Shown: piece after piece, positions 36,523 to 44,637 of the stretch | How positions within the stretch are numbered: position 1 is the stretch's first letter | How the letters are laid out: each line of letters starts with the position of its first letter | Origin: JACKII01 sp965222315 | Lineage (GTDB): Bacteria; Pseudomonadota; Alphaproteobacteria; Bin95 | Assembly (NCBI GenBank): GCA_965222315.1 | Contig: OZ244951.1 | Location: 992,001 to 1,056,000, forward strand | DNA length: 64,000 bases | Direction: 5' to 3' | Made by a program: the position numbers and the translations under genes | The notes under the pieces: model-generated | Databases searched by the model: none | What the model was told of the DNA's origin: nothing | The model's input: the letters and a program-made list of their open reading frames with translations, nothing else

Positions 36523-36548
36523 AAAAAGCCCCAGCGGCGGGCTGGGGC
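36521..36548 (-). terminator. Rho-independent terminator of dps
   Basis: Read on the reverse strand, a perfect 8-bp stem (GCCCCAGC, 5-base loop, GCTGGGGC; 36528-36548) is followed by seven Ts (36521-36527). It lies 24 bases after the dps stop. The T-run overlaps the TAA stop of the convergent ABC gene. Confidence 0.9.
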
Positions 36549-36571
36549 TTCGGGAATGCTGTTTAGGCAGT

Positions 36572-37045
36572 CTAGGCCGCCATCGCCCGCAGCATCCATG
36601 CAGTTTTTTCGTGCAGTTGCATGCGCTGGGTCAAAAGGTCAGCGGTCGGTTCGTCACTGGCCTTATCACACAAAGGAAAGACCGCTCGCGCCGTTTTCGC
36701 GACCGTCTCATGATCTTTTGCGAGTTGCTTAATCATATCCTCTGCCTTGACCTTTTCTGTCGCTTCTTCGATGGAGGTCAATTCGGCAAATGCCTTGTAG
36801 CTACCTGGCGCGGGATACCCCAGCGAGCGAATCCGCTCCGCAATCTCGTCAACTGCCGTTGCCAGCTCCGTATACTGCCCTTCGAACATTAGGTGCAGGC
36901 TGTTGAACATCGGCCCCTCAACATTCCAATGAAAATTGTGGGTCTTCAGGTACAGCGTGTAGCTATCGGCCAGCACGCGGGAGAGGCCTTCGGCAATGAC
37001 TTTCCGGTCAGCATCCGGTATCCCGATATCGATACTTAGAGCCAT
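36572..37045 (-). CDS. dps: Dps family ferritin-like DNA-protection protein
   Basis: 157 residues. The inter-subunit ferroxidase ligands are visible in KTHNFHWNVEG and MFEGQYTELATAVDEIAERI, followed by the RSLGYPAPGS turn. An AGGAGG site stands upstream of the ATG at 37045. Dps dodecamers store iron oxidised with hydrogen peroxide and shield DNA in stress or stationary phase. No Lys-rich N-terminal DNA-binding tail is present (MALSIDIGIPDADRK), so DNA binding may be weak. It is a single gene with its own terminator. Confidence 0.95.
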   Translation of the reverse strand: MALSIDIGIPDADRKVIAEGLSRVLADSYTLYLKTHNFHWNVEGPMFNSLHLMFEGQYTELATAVDEIAERIRSLGYPAPGSYKAFAELTSIEEATEKVKAEDMIKQLAKDHETVAKTARAVFPLCDKASDEPTADLLTQRMQLHEKTAWMLRAMAA

Positions 37046-37152
37046 TTTAACTTTCCTCCTAATCTAATGAAAACGTTGCTGGTACTCGGATAGAAGTAGG
37101 CAGGACAAGCCCGATTGCAAGGTACCGAACCTATCCTCATTCCACCCATGCG

Positions 37153-38790
37153 TCAGACGCTCACCTCATCCGTGAACGGGCTGATGTCGCGGTCGTCTAG
37201 TAGCAAGTGCAACAGGGCAGGACCGTCGGCTTTCATCGCCTGCGCCAGAGCCTGGGCGAATTCTCCTGTTTTGGCGACCGTGAAGGACGGCATGCCGTAG
37301 CCCTCCGCCACCTTGGCGAAGTCCGGGCTTTGCAGGCGGGTGCCATGGACGCCTTCCTCGCCATAGCGGCGCTGTTGGCTGACCATGATCGAGCCCCAGG
37401 CGCCATTGTCGCAGAGGATGCATACCAGCTTCAGGCGGTGCTGCACCGCCGTCACCAATTCCTGGCCGCTCATCAGAAAGCCGCCGTCGCCGACAAAGGC
37501 CACCGCTGTTGTGCCAGGCTTGGCCAAAGCCGCGCCGATGCCGCCGGGCGCCGCATAGCCCATCGCACCGGACATGGGGCCTGCCTGGGTATGGGGCCGT
37601 GTGAAGCGGTAATAGCGGTGAACCCAGCGGGCAAAGGTGCCGCTGTCGGTCAGGATCACCGAGTCGGCCGGCACCTGGCTCTGCATCTCCGCCACGCAGG
37701 CCGCGAGGTCAACATCACCATAAATCTGGATCGTGCCGGGTCTGGCGAACTGGTCGTACGTGGCGTGCAACTCATCCCGCCAGGCCAAACGCTCGAGCGA
37801 GGGCGAAGCTACCGCCGCCGTCAGCGCCTGGAGCGCCGGCACGATGTCGGCGGCCGAGGCGATCTCCGCCGGACCACGGCTTAGAACGTCGCGGTCGGGA
37901 AAGATGTGTATCAGTTTCTGGTCGGCGCGCGGGATGGTGAATTCCTGGGTGGAAATGCCGTCGAGACGGCATCCCATGGCGATGATCAGATCGGCTTCCT
38001 CGAACGCTTTGTTCTGGAAGGCAACGCGGTTGATCTCCAGATGGCCGAAATAGGCGGCGTGATCGTTCGGGAAGGTATCCTGGCGGCGGTAGGCGGCGGA
38101 GACCGCAATGCCGCTGGCATCCGCAAAGGCGACCAGGGCCAGGTGTGCATCGTCGATGCTAGCCATCTCGCCCGTGATCATGATCGGGCGCTTGGCAGCG
38201 TTGATCAGCGCCGCTGCCCTTGTCACGTCATCCGGGGCCATGCCGGCGCGGGCGCGGGGGCGGAGCGGCGGGGCAGCGGCATCGCCTGCGTCGCCTTCCG
38301 TGATGTCTTTGGGCATGATCACGATCACGGGGCCGGGACGGCCCGCGGTGGTCAGGGTAATGGCGCGGGCGACCACGTCCGGGATGTCGCTGCTTTTCTC
38401 CGGCTCGAACACGCCCTTGGCCATCTTGCCGAACATCTGGTGATAGTCGACCTCCTGGAACGCCTCCCGGCCCTTGGATGACGTGGGCACGTGGCCGATG
38501 AACAAAAGCAGCGGCGTCGAGTCCTGGCTGGCCGTGTGTACGCCGATGGAGGCGTTGGTCGCTCCCGGCCCGCGGCTGACGAACCCGGCAGCGGGACGGC
38601 CCGTCAGCTTCCCAAAAGCTTCGGCGGCGAACGTGACACCGCTTTCGTGCCGTGGCGTCACCAGCTTGATCGCATTGCCGGCATTCTGGATCGCGCGGAG
38701 GATCGGCAGATAGCTCTCGCCCGGAACGGAGAATGCGGTATCGACGCCATAGTCGATCAGGGTGCGCACAACGGCCTGGCCACCATCCAT
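37153..38790 (-). CDS. Thiamine-diphosphate-dependent enzyme (acetolactate synthase-like)
   Basis: 545 residues; the ATG at 38790 follows a GAGGAG site by seven bases. The three ThDP-enzyme domains are in order: PYR with the cofactor-activating Glu in TPRHESGVTFAAEAFGK, a central domain with AAKRPIMITGEMA, and PP with GDGGFLMSGQELVTAVQHRL followed by LCDN. It resembles the acetolactate synthase, glyoxylate carboligase and sulfoacetaldehyde group rather than housekeeping IlvB, and no small subunit gene is adjacent. The reaction is probably decarboxylation or carboligation of a 2-oxo acid; the substrate cannot be fixed. The gene is monocistronic here. Confidence 0.85.
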   Translation of the reverse strand: MDGGQAVVRTLIDYGVDTAFSVPGESYLPILRAIQNAGNAIKLVTPRHESGVTFAAEAFGKLTGRPAAGFVSRGPGATNASIGVHTASQDSTPLLLFIGHVPTSSKGREAFQEVDYHQMFGKMAKGVFEPEKSSDIPDVVARAITLTTAGRPGPVIVIMPKDITEGDAGDAAAPPLRPRARAGMAPDDVTRAAALINAAKRPIMITGEMASIDDAHLALVAFADASGIAVSAAYRRQDTFPNDHAAYFGHLEINRVAFQNKAFEEADLIIAMGCRLDGISTQEFTIPRADQKLIHIFPDRDVLSRGPAEIASAADIVPALQALTAAVASPSLERLAWRDELHATYDQFARPGTIQIYGDVDLAACVAEMQSQVPADSVILTDSGTFARWVHRYYRFTRPHTQAGPMSGAMGYAAPGGIGAALAKPGTTAVAFVGDGGFLMSGQELVTAVQHRLKLVCILCDNGAWGSIMVSQQRRYGEEGVHGTRLQSPDFAKVAEGYGMPSFTVAKTGEFAQALAQAMKADGPALLHLLLDDRDISPFTDEVSV

Positions 38791-38934
38791 GGGGATGCTC
38801 CTCAAAGGATACTTTTGGGTATTGGACGCAAGCGCGCCGCCACTGCCGTTGGTATAACAAGCACGCGGGCTTCTGCCACTAGTGTGTTTGGGGAGGCTCA
38901 GCGCCGGAGGTTTAGGGAGAGGCCCTAGGATGGA

Positions 38935-39690
38935 TTATGCGCCTGCCGGCGGATGGCGTTCCCGCAGGCTTTCGGTGACTTGCTCCAGCAGGCTGGCGCT
39001 GACCCCGCATCGGCCAGTTAGATAGTCTTGCGCCATGCCGAATTCCTTTTCCATCGCTTCCAGCGCGGCCTCCAAATACTCGGCGCGGGCGGAGAAGACG
39101 GCTTCCCGTGCCTTCACCGGCAGGCCGGAGATACGGGCGCTCTTCCGGTCCCAAATGGTGTTGGTGGCGAGGTAGTCCTCTATCACCGTTTCATGGCTGG
39201 CACCGGCGGTCATCAGGATAACCGCCGCGGCGAAGCCAGTGCGGTCCTTGCCGGCGGCGCAATGGAACAGCACGCCGCCCTCCGTTTCCGCCAGCGTCCG
39301 GTAGAGCGCACCCATGGCAGCCGCCATGCGCAGGGGATAGGTCCGGTTGCCTTCCCGCATCATTCGGCGGGCGTCGGCCTCCGTCACCGGATTGGGCCTT
39401 CGCTTGTAGCCGGGTATAGAGCCGACGCCGCCGTCACCCGGTGCGATTACCGGGAGGCCGGGCGGCAGGCGGGAGGGGGCATAGGACCGCTCCGCCTCGG
39501 AGCGCAGATCGACCACAGCGGATAGGCCAAGCCCTGCGAGCAGGGCCTGGTCTCCATCGGTTAGTTCATTCAGCGCGGCCGAGCGGTAGAGCCGCCCCGA
39601 GCGGACCCGTCCGGCGTCACCGAGCGGCAATCCGCCGAGGTCGCGCATATTGCTCGCGCCTTCCAGCGCTATGTGGCGGCCATGCACCAT
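38935..39690 (-). CDS. Tyrosine-protein phosphatase (COG2365 type)
   Basis: 251 residues. The catalytic P-loop HCAAGKDRTG is intact, preceded by the typical N-terminal block ASNMRDLGGLPLGDAGRVRS and by AVVDLRSEAER. These match the secreted or cytosolic dual-specificity phosphatases of the LipA/PtpB class, which dephosphorylate protein Tyr/Ser/Thr or phosphoinositides. No signal peptide is seen. It faces divergently from the acyl-CoA synthetase gene with about 130 bases between them. The physiological substrate is unknown. Confidence 0.9.
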   Translation of the reverse strand: MVHGRHIALEGASNMRDLGGLPLGDAGRVRSGRLYRSAALNELTDGDQALLAGLGLSAVVDLRSEAERSYAPSRLPPGLPVIAPGDGGVGSIPGYKRRPNPVTEADARRMMREGNRTYPLRMAAAMGALYRTLAETEGGVLFHCAAGKDRTGFAAAVILMTAGASHETVIEDYLATNTIWDRKSARISGLPVKAREAVFSARAEYLEAALEAMEKEFGMAQDYLTGRCGVSASLLEQVTESLRERHPPAGA

Positions 39691-39819
39691 TCAGATTTGT
39701 TCTCCTCCAGGCCCATTTTCTCTTACGATCCCCAATTGTAGCAGCCGCCGAATGACACGGGTATGACACCCATTTATAGTCTCTCGCCAATAACAATATA
39801 GGCTAGAGGATAGCGTCGG

Positions 39820-41361
39820 ATGCGAGTGAATATTGGGCAGATTTTGACGAACCGCGCCCGTCGCGATCCGCGGATGGAGGCGTTGGTCGATACTGGTTCT
39901 GGCGAGCGGTTCACCTACGACGAGATCAATGCTCGCGCCAACCAAGCGGCGAATATGCTGATGGGGCAGGGCGTTGAGCCAGGCGACCGGGTAGCGCTGC
40001 TGCTGATGAACGGCTCTGCCTTCTTCGAGTGTTATTTTGCCTGCGCCAAGATCGGTGCCGTGGCCGTCCCGCTGAACTGGCGGTTGGTGCCGTATGAGTT
40101 GGGCTACATCCTGGGCAATGCAGGGGCGAAAACGCTGATCTTCGACGCCGATTTCGCCGAAACGGTTGAGGCGTTGCGGAAGGAAGGCTCGACGGAGGTT
40201 GAGACCTGGCTGCAAGTGGCGGCTGGCGCGCCTCTCTGCGCTTTTGCCCAAGACTACCACGCGCTGGTGAGCAATGCCCCGGCGGATGAGCCAGAGCCGC
40301 AGGGCTTCGACGACGACAATCTCTTCATTATGTACACCAGCGGCACAACCGGCTTGCCGAAGGGGGTCGTCCACTCGCATCAGACGACATTCTGGGCGCT
40401 GTTGACGATGATGCCGACGCTGGACACGCGCCTCGGCGACCGATTCTCCATCGTGCTGCCGCTCTTCCATGTCGGCGCGCTCGCGCCGCTGCTGGCCATG
40501 GTCTATGGCGGCGGCACCAGCGTTCTGATGCGCAGCTTCGATCCCATGGGCATGTGGAAAATCACGGCGGAGGAAAAGATCACCGCGACGCTCGCCGTGC
40601 CCGCCATGCTGGGCGCGATGCTGCAGGTGCCGATGCCGGACCCGGCAGATTATGCGCAACTGCGCTGGATCATGAGCGGCGCGGCGCCAGTGCCGGTCGC
40701 CCTGATGGAGCAATACCGGGACGCCGGGATCGAGATTCACCAGGTTTACGGCCTGACTGAATGCTGTGGCCCCGGCTGCCTGATCAGCCCGCAGGACGCG
40801 ATGGAGCGGCTGGGCTCCACCGGTAAAGCCTTCTTCCATACCGACGCGCGGCTGGTGGATCAGAACGGCAATGACGTGCCGCCCAACACACCCGGCGAGG
40901 TGCTGCTCCGCGGCGGCAACATCATGAAGGAATACTGGAACAACCCGGAAGCGACGGCGGAGACGCTTCGCGATGGATGGCTGCATACCGGCGACGTCGC
41001 AGTGATGGACGAAGACGGCTTCATCACCATCCAGGACCGCATCAAGGACATGATCATTTCCGGCGGCGAAAACATCTATCCAGCGGAAATCGAGAACGTT
41101 GTGCTGAGGCACCCCGGTGTGAAGGAATGCGCCGTCATTGGCATCCCCTCCGAACGCTGGGGCGAGTCGCCCCTGGTGGTGGCCGTGCGCGCCGACGACA
41201 GCATCGGCGAGGACGAGGTGCTAAAGCACTGCGATGGCAAGCTGGCGCGGTATAAACAGCCGAAGGGCACGGTGTTCGTTGACGCCATCCCACGCAATCC
41301 CTCTGGCAAGGCGCTGAAATTCGAGCTACGCAAACAGTTCCCCGGACCCGCGCGCGAATAG
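39820..41361 (+). CDS. Acyl-CoA synthetase (AMP-forming)
   Basis: 513 residues of the ANL superfamily. Motifs in order: the AMP-binding loop YTSGTTGLPKG (near residue 172), YGLTECCG (near 310), LHTGDVAVMDEDGF, IKDMIISGGENIYP and the C-terminal lysine motif RNPSGKALKFEL. It adenylates a carboxylic acid and transfers it to CoA. An AGAGGA site precedes the ATG. The next gene, a class III CoA transferase, starts 10 bases after the stop, so the pair is an operon supplying acyl-CoA by two routes. The chain length preference is unknown; medium-chain or aromatic acids are plausible. Confidence 0.92.
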   Translation: MRVNIGQILTNRARRDPRMEALVDTGSGERFTYDEINARANQAANMLMGQGVEPGDRVALLLMNGSAFFECYFACAKIGAVAVPLNWRLVPYELGYILGNAGAKTLIFDADFAETVEALRKEGSTEVETWLQVAAGAPLCAFAQDYHALVSNAPADEPEPQGFDDDNLFIMYTSGTTGLPKGVVHSHQTTFWALLTMMPTLDTRLGDRFSIVLPLFHVGALAPLLAMVYGGGTSVLMRSFDPMGMWKITAEEKITATLAVPAMLGAMLQVPMPDPADYAQLRWIMSGAAPVPVALMEQYRDAGIEIHQVYGLTECCGPGCLISPQDAMERLGSTGKAFFHTDARLVDQNGNDVPPNTPGEVLLRGGNIMKEYWNNPEATAETLRDGWLHTGDVAVMDEDGFITIQDRIKDMIISGGENIYPAEIENVVLRHPGVKECAVIGIPSERWGESPLVVAVRADDSIGEDEVLKHCDGKLARYKQPKGTVFVDAIPRNPSGKALKFELRKQFPGPARE

Positions 41362-41371
41362 CTCCTGAATC

Positions 41372-42583
41372 ATGACTCCGCAGCAGCACGGCATTCTCTC
41401 CGCCATCACCGTCATCGACATGACAGAGGGGGTCGCCGGTCCGTATGCGGCCATGGTGCTCTCCGACATGGGCGCGAACGTGATCAAGGTGGAGCGCCCC
41501 GCCGGCGACTGGTCCCGTCCCGCCGACCATTTCCATGTGGACGGGGAGCAGAACGGACAGTTCATATCCCTCAACCGGAACAAGCGTGATATCGGCCTGG
41601 ACGTGGCGTCGGAGCGCGGCAAGCAAGTCCTGGCCCGGATGATCGGAAAGGCCGACGTGCTGATTTCCAACTACCGCCCCGGCGTCATGGCGAAACTCGG
41701 GTTCGGTTACGAGCAATGCCAGGCGATCAAGCCGGACCTGATCTACTGCACCGTCTCCGGCTTCGGTCAGGAAGGCGCCTATGCGCAGAATCCGGCCAGC
41801 GACACGATCATCCAGGCCATGAGCGGCCTGATGAGCCTCGTCGGCGACCCCGATGGCCCGCCGACGCGTGTCGGCTTTCCCCTCATCGACATGGCAGCGG
41901 CGAACTATGCCGTGCAGTCCATCCTGCTGTCGCTCTACGGGCGCCAGAATGGGCATGGCGGCGCCAATATCGACGTCAGCTTGATAGCCGCGGCGCTGGG
42001 CCTGATGACGGCCGGCTATACCCGCTACATGGCCTCAGGCGAGGTACCGCTCCGCCAGGGCAATCAGAACAAGAACCTGGCCCCCGCAGGCGCATACCAG
42101 GGCAGCGACGGCCGGTATTTCACCATCGCGATCCTGCGTAACGAGCACTGGCAGAAATTCTGCGCAGCATTAGAACTGGGTGAACTGGCGGCCAATCCGG
42201 ACTATGCGACCAACAATCAGCGCGTTGAGCGGCGGGCAACGTTGGACCAAGTCATCGCCCCGTTATTCGCCTCCCGGCCTGCCGCCTACTGGCTGGAACG
42301 GCTGGGCGCAGCGGACATTCTGTGCGGCCCGATCAATACGTTTGGCGATATTGCGGGCGACCCGAACCTGACGGCCCACCTGCCGCTGGTGGATGCGATG
42401 GCCCCGAATGTCCCGCAGGCCATGGGCGTGCCGGTCCGGCGGAACGGGGAATACAACGCCACCTACCGCCCCGCGCCTGCCAAGGGACAGCATACGGACG
42501 AGATCCTTGCCGAATTCGGCTTCTCCGCCGAGGAACGGCACGAGTTTCTCAACACTGGCGCGGCATTCTGGGCGAAAACATAA
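41372..42583 (+). CDS. Class III CoA transferase (CaiB/BaiF family)
   Basis: 403 residues, the usual length. Conserved blocks are TVIDMTEGVAGPYAAMVLSD, GANVIKVERPAGD, FISLNRNKRDIGLD, and the region of the nucleophilic Asp, GFPLIDMAAANYA. The enzyme moves CoA between organic acids through an Asp-acyl anhydride. Close coupling to the upstream acyl-CoA synthetase suggests a shared catabolic route for a carboxylic acid. The particular acids (carnitine, formate/oxalate, succinate/aromatic) cannot be read from motifs. Confidence 0.92.
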   Translation: MTPQQHGILSAITVIDMTEGVAGPYAAMVLSDMGANVIKVERPAGDWSRPADHFHVDGEQNGQFISLNRNKRDIGLDVASERGKQVLARMIGKADVLISNYRPGVMAKLGFGYEQCQAIKPDLIYCTVSGFGQEGAYAQNPASDTIIQAMSGLMSLVGDPDGPPTRVGFPLIDMAAANYAVQSILLSLYGRQNGHGGANIDVSLIAAALGLMTAGYTRYMASGEVPLRQGNQNKNLAPAGAYQGSDGRYFTIAILRNEHWQKFCAALELGELAANPDYATNNQRVERRATLDQVIAPLFASRPAAYWLERLGAADILCGPINTFGDIAGDPNLTAHLPLVDAMAPNVPQAMGVPVRRNGEYNATYRPAPAKGQHTDEILAEFGFSAEERHEFLNTGAAFWAKT

Positions 42584-42693
42584 AGCTGACGGGTCTACGC
42601 CAATTGGTCGCCTGCTTCCCCCGCTTGGAGAGGCGTACGCTTTAGCAACCCACCCAGTCTGTGGCTGCCCGTTCAGTTGCTGCGATTGCATCA

Positions 42694-43956
42694 ATGAAGC
42701 CCAAATTACTAACGACCCTTTCGGCCTATACCCGCCAGGATTTTGCGGCCGATACCGTAGCCGGGATCACGGTCGCCATGGTCGCGATCCCCCTCAGCCT
42801 CGCCATCGCTATTGCCTCTGGCGCCGATCCTGCCACCGGCTTGGTGACTGCAATCGTCGCGGGCCTGTTGATCTCGGCGTTGGGCGGCAGCCGTGTGCAG
42901 ATCGGCGGTCCGACAGGCGCCTTCATCGTCGTGGTCTATGGCGTGATCGCGGAGTACGGCTATGATGGGCTGGTGCTCGCGACTTTGATGGCGGGCATCA
43001 TTCTGCTGGTCGCCGGGTTCCTCAAGGCCGGGAGCCTGATCCGCTATGTGCCGGAGGCCGTCATCAACGGCTTCACCATCGGCATCGCCATCATCATCGC
43101 CACCAGCCAAATCAAGGATTTGCTGGGTCTCTCAGTGGAATCTGTTCCGGCGGACTTCCTGGCCAAGCTGCCGGTGCTGTGGGAGGCACGCCCGACCCTG
43201 ACCTGGCAGGCGCTGGCGGTCGGACTGACGACCATCGTCCTGATTACCGGTCTCAGACGCGCATTTCCGCGGTTTCCGGGCCTGGTGGTTGCCGTTGCCA
43301 TCGGGTCCGCTGCCGTCGCGCTGGCGGGGCTGCCGGTGGACACCATCCAGTCGCGGTTCGGTGCGCTCCCAGCCACGCTGCCGGTGCCGACCTTGCCCGA
43401 GCTGTCGCTGGCGCGTCTGGCGGAACTGCTTCCGTCTGCGCTGGTCATCGCGTTTTTGGCCGGCGTCGAATCGCTGTTGTCCGCCATTGTTGCCGACCGG
43501 ATGATCGGCGGCCAGCACCGCCCGAATGCGGAGGTCATCGCCCAAGGAGCCGCCAATCTTGGCTCAGCCCTGTTCGGCGGCCTGCCCGCAACGGGCGCCA
43601 TCGCCCGCACCGCCACCAACGTACGCGCCGGGGGGCGCACGCCGGTGGCGGGCATCGTGCATGCGTTAACCATCCTGCTGGTGATGATGGTAGCCGCTCC
43701 GCTCGCGGGCTATCTGGCGATGCCGGCCCTGGCGGGCCTGTTGATCCTGACCGCCTGGAACATGAGCGAGCCGCACAAGTGGCGCGGCTACATGGCGGCC
43801 CGCCGGTCCGACCGGGTTCTGCTCATCCTGACGCTGGTGCTGACGGTCGTGGCGGACCTGACCGTTGCCATCGGCGTCGGCGTCGCCGTCGGGCTCGCCA
43901 TTCGCCTGCGCCGGCGCGAGGTGCCGCCGGCCGAATGGACGCCGCCCGACCGCTGA
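42694..43956 (+). CDS. SulP family anion transporter without STAS domain
   Basis: 420 residues from the ATG at 42694; no start in this region has a good ribosome binding site, and a GTG at 42661 is possible. The conserved first segment, DTVAGITVAMVAIPLSLAIA, and the substrate-site block, RVQIGGPTGAFIVVVYG, are typical of SulP/SLC26 carriers. About 12 hydrophobic segments follow. The chain ends shortly after the last one (RRREVPPAEW), so the regulatory STAS domain usual in this family is missing. The substrate may be sulfate, bicarbonate or a dicarboxylate. Confidence 0.88.
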   Translation: MKPKLLTTLSAYTRQDFAADTVAGITVAMVAIPLSLAIAIASGADPATGLVTAIVAGLLISALGGSRVQIGGPTGAFIVVVYGVIAEYGYDGLVLATLMAGIILLVAGFLKAGSLIRYVPEAVINGFTIGIAIIIATSQIKDLLGLSVESVPADFLAKLPVLWEARPTLTWQALAVGLTTIVLITGLRRAFPRFPGLVVAVAIGSAAVALAGLPVDTIQSRFGALPATLPVPTLPELSLARLAELLPSALVIAFLAGVESLLSAIVADRMIGGQHRPNAEVIAQGAANLGSALFGGLPATGAIARTATNVRAGGRTPVAGIVHALTILLVMMVAAPLAGYLAMPALAGLLILTAWNMSEPHKWRGYMAARRSDRVLLILTLVLTVVADLTVAIGVGVAVGLAIRLRRREVPPAEWTPPDR

Positions 43957-43958
43957 CC

Positions 43959-44507
43959 CTAATCCAAATCCAGGTACGATATCAGGTAGATCACCTGTTC
44001 CCCGGTCAGACGCGTCATGCAGCGTGTGGCGTCGATGGCACTCCAAGCGCTGGTGCCGATCAATGACCGTTCGAAGCTACAGCGGCCGTCGCGGTAGCGG
44101 ATCCAGCCACGTTGCATTTCCTTCAGATTCCCTGTTCGCGAGCTGGGGCTTTTGCCCTCAAGGCGGCCATCCTCGGCATCTTCTGCCGCCAGCCTCCTCC
44201 GGAGCTTGCCATAAGCCCGGTTGAGGTGGGTGTCCCACGCCTCATATTCGAGGCTGACGCAGAACGCCACTTCTTGGAAGCTCCGCACCAGCGGGTTCTG
44301 CTCGCAAGCACTTGAAATACGGCCAATGCAGACCGTGGCGTTGTCCTCTTCTTTCATGCAGCGAGCAATGGGGTCGCCGCGCAGCACCCGCGAAAGTTCG
44401 TGCCGGACCGCATCCGTCAAGCCGTTGGCCGCAGCTACCGGCGGCTGAACCGCCAGGAAAAGGCCCGCCATCAAGCTTACGAATAATATCGCTCTTACGT
44501 TTCCCAT
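43959..44507 (-). CDS. Secreted LprI-like (DUF1311) protein
   Basis: 182 residues with a clear signal peptide (ILFVSLMAGLFLAVQPPVAAA). The mature part has regularly placed cysteines and the family blocks CVSLEYEAWDTHLNRAYG and MQRGWIRYRDGRCSFE, which mark the lysozyme-inhibitor-LprI-like group. It probably acts in the periplasm; inhibition of lysozyme is known for some members, but most are uncharacterised. It ends three bases from the convergent SulP gene. Confidence 0.85.
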   Translation of the reverse strand: MGNVRAILFVSLMAGLFLAVQPPVAAANGLTDAVRHELSRVLRGDPIARCMKEEDNATVCIGRISSACEQNPLVRSFQEVAFCVSLEYEAWDTHLNRAYGKLRRRLAAEDAEDGRLEGKSPSSRTGNLKEMQRGWIRYRDGRCSFERSLIGTSAWSAIDATRCMTRLTGEQVIYLISYLDLD

Positions 44508-44637
44508 TTCCTCCCATTCCTGTTGCTTAGAGGCTAGCCCCCATGCCGGGAAGCGGCGATGTATCCATTGTTGCAGCCGCCTTGCTTCGCTACCTTTCGA
44601 CTAAAGCATTACAACTCTGTCAGAAAGGAGTGACGCC

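Noticed and set aside
39691..41112. 473-codon reverse-strand ORF opposite the acyl-CoA synthetase
   Set aside because: Shadow frame of a well-supported gene; its protein text is Arg/His/Gln-rich without domains.
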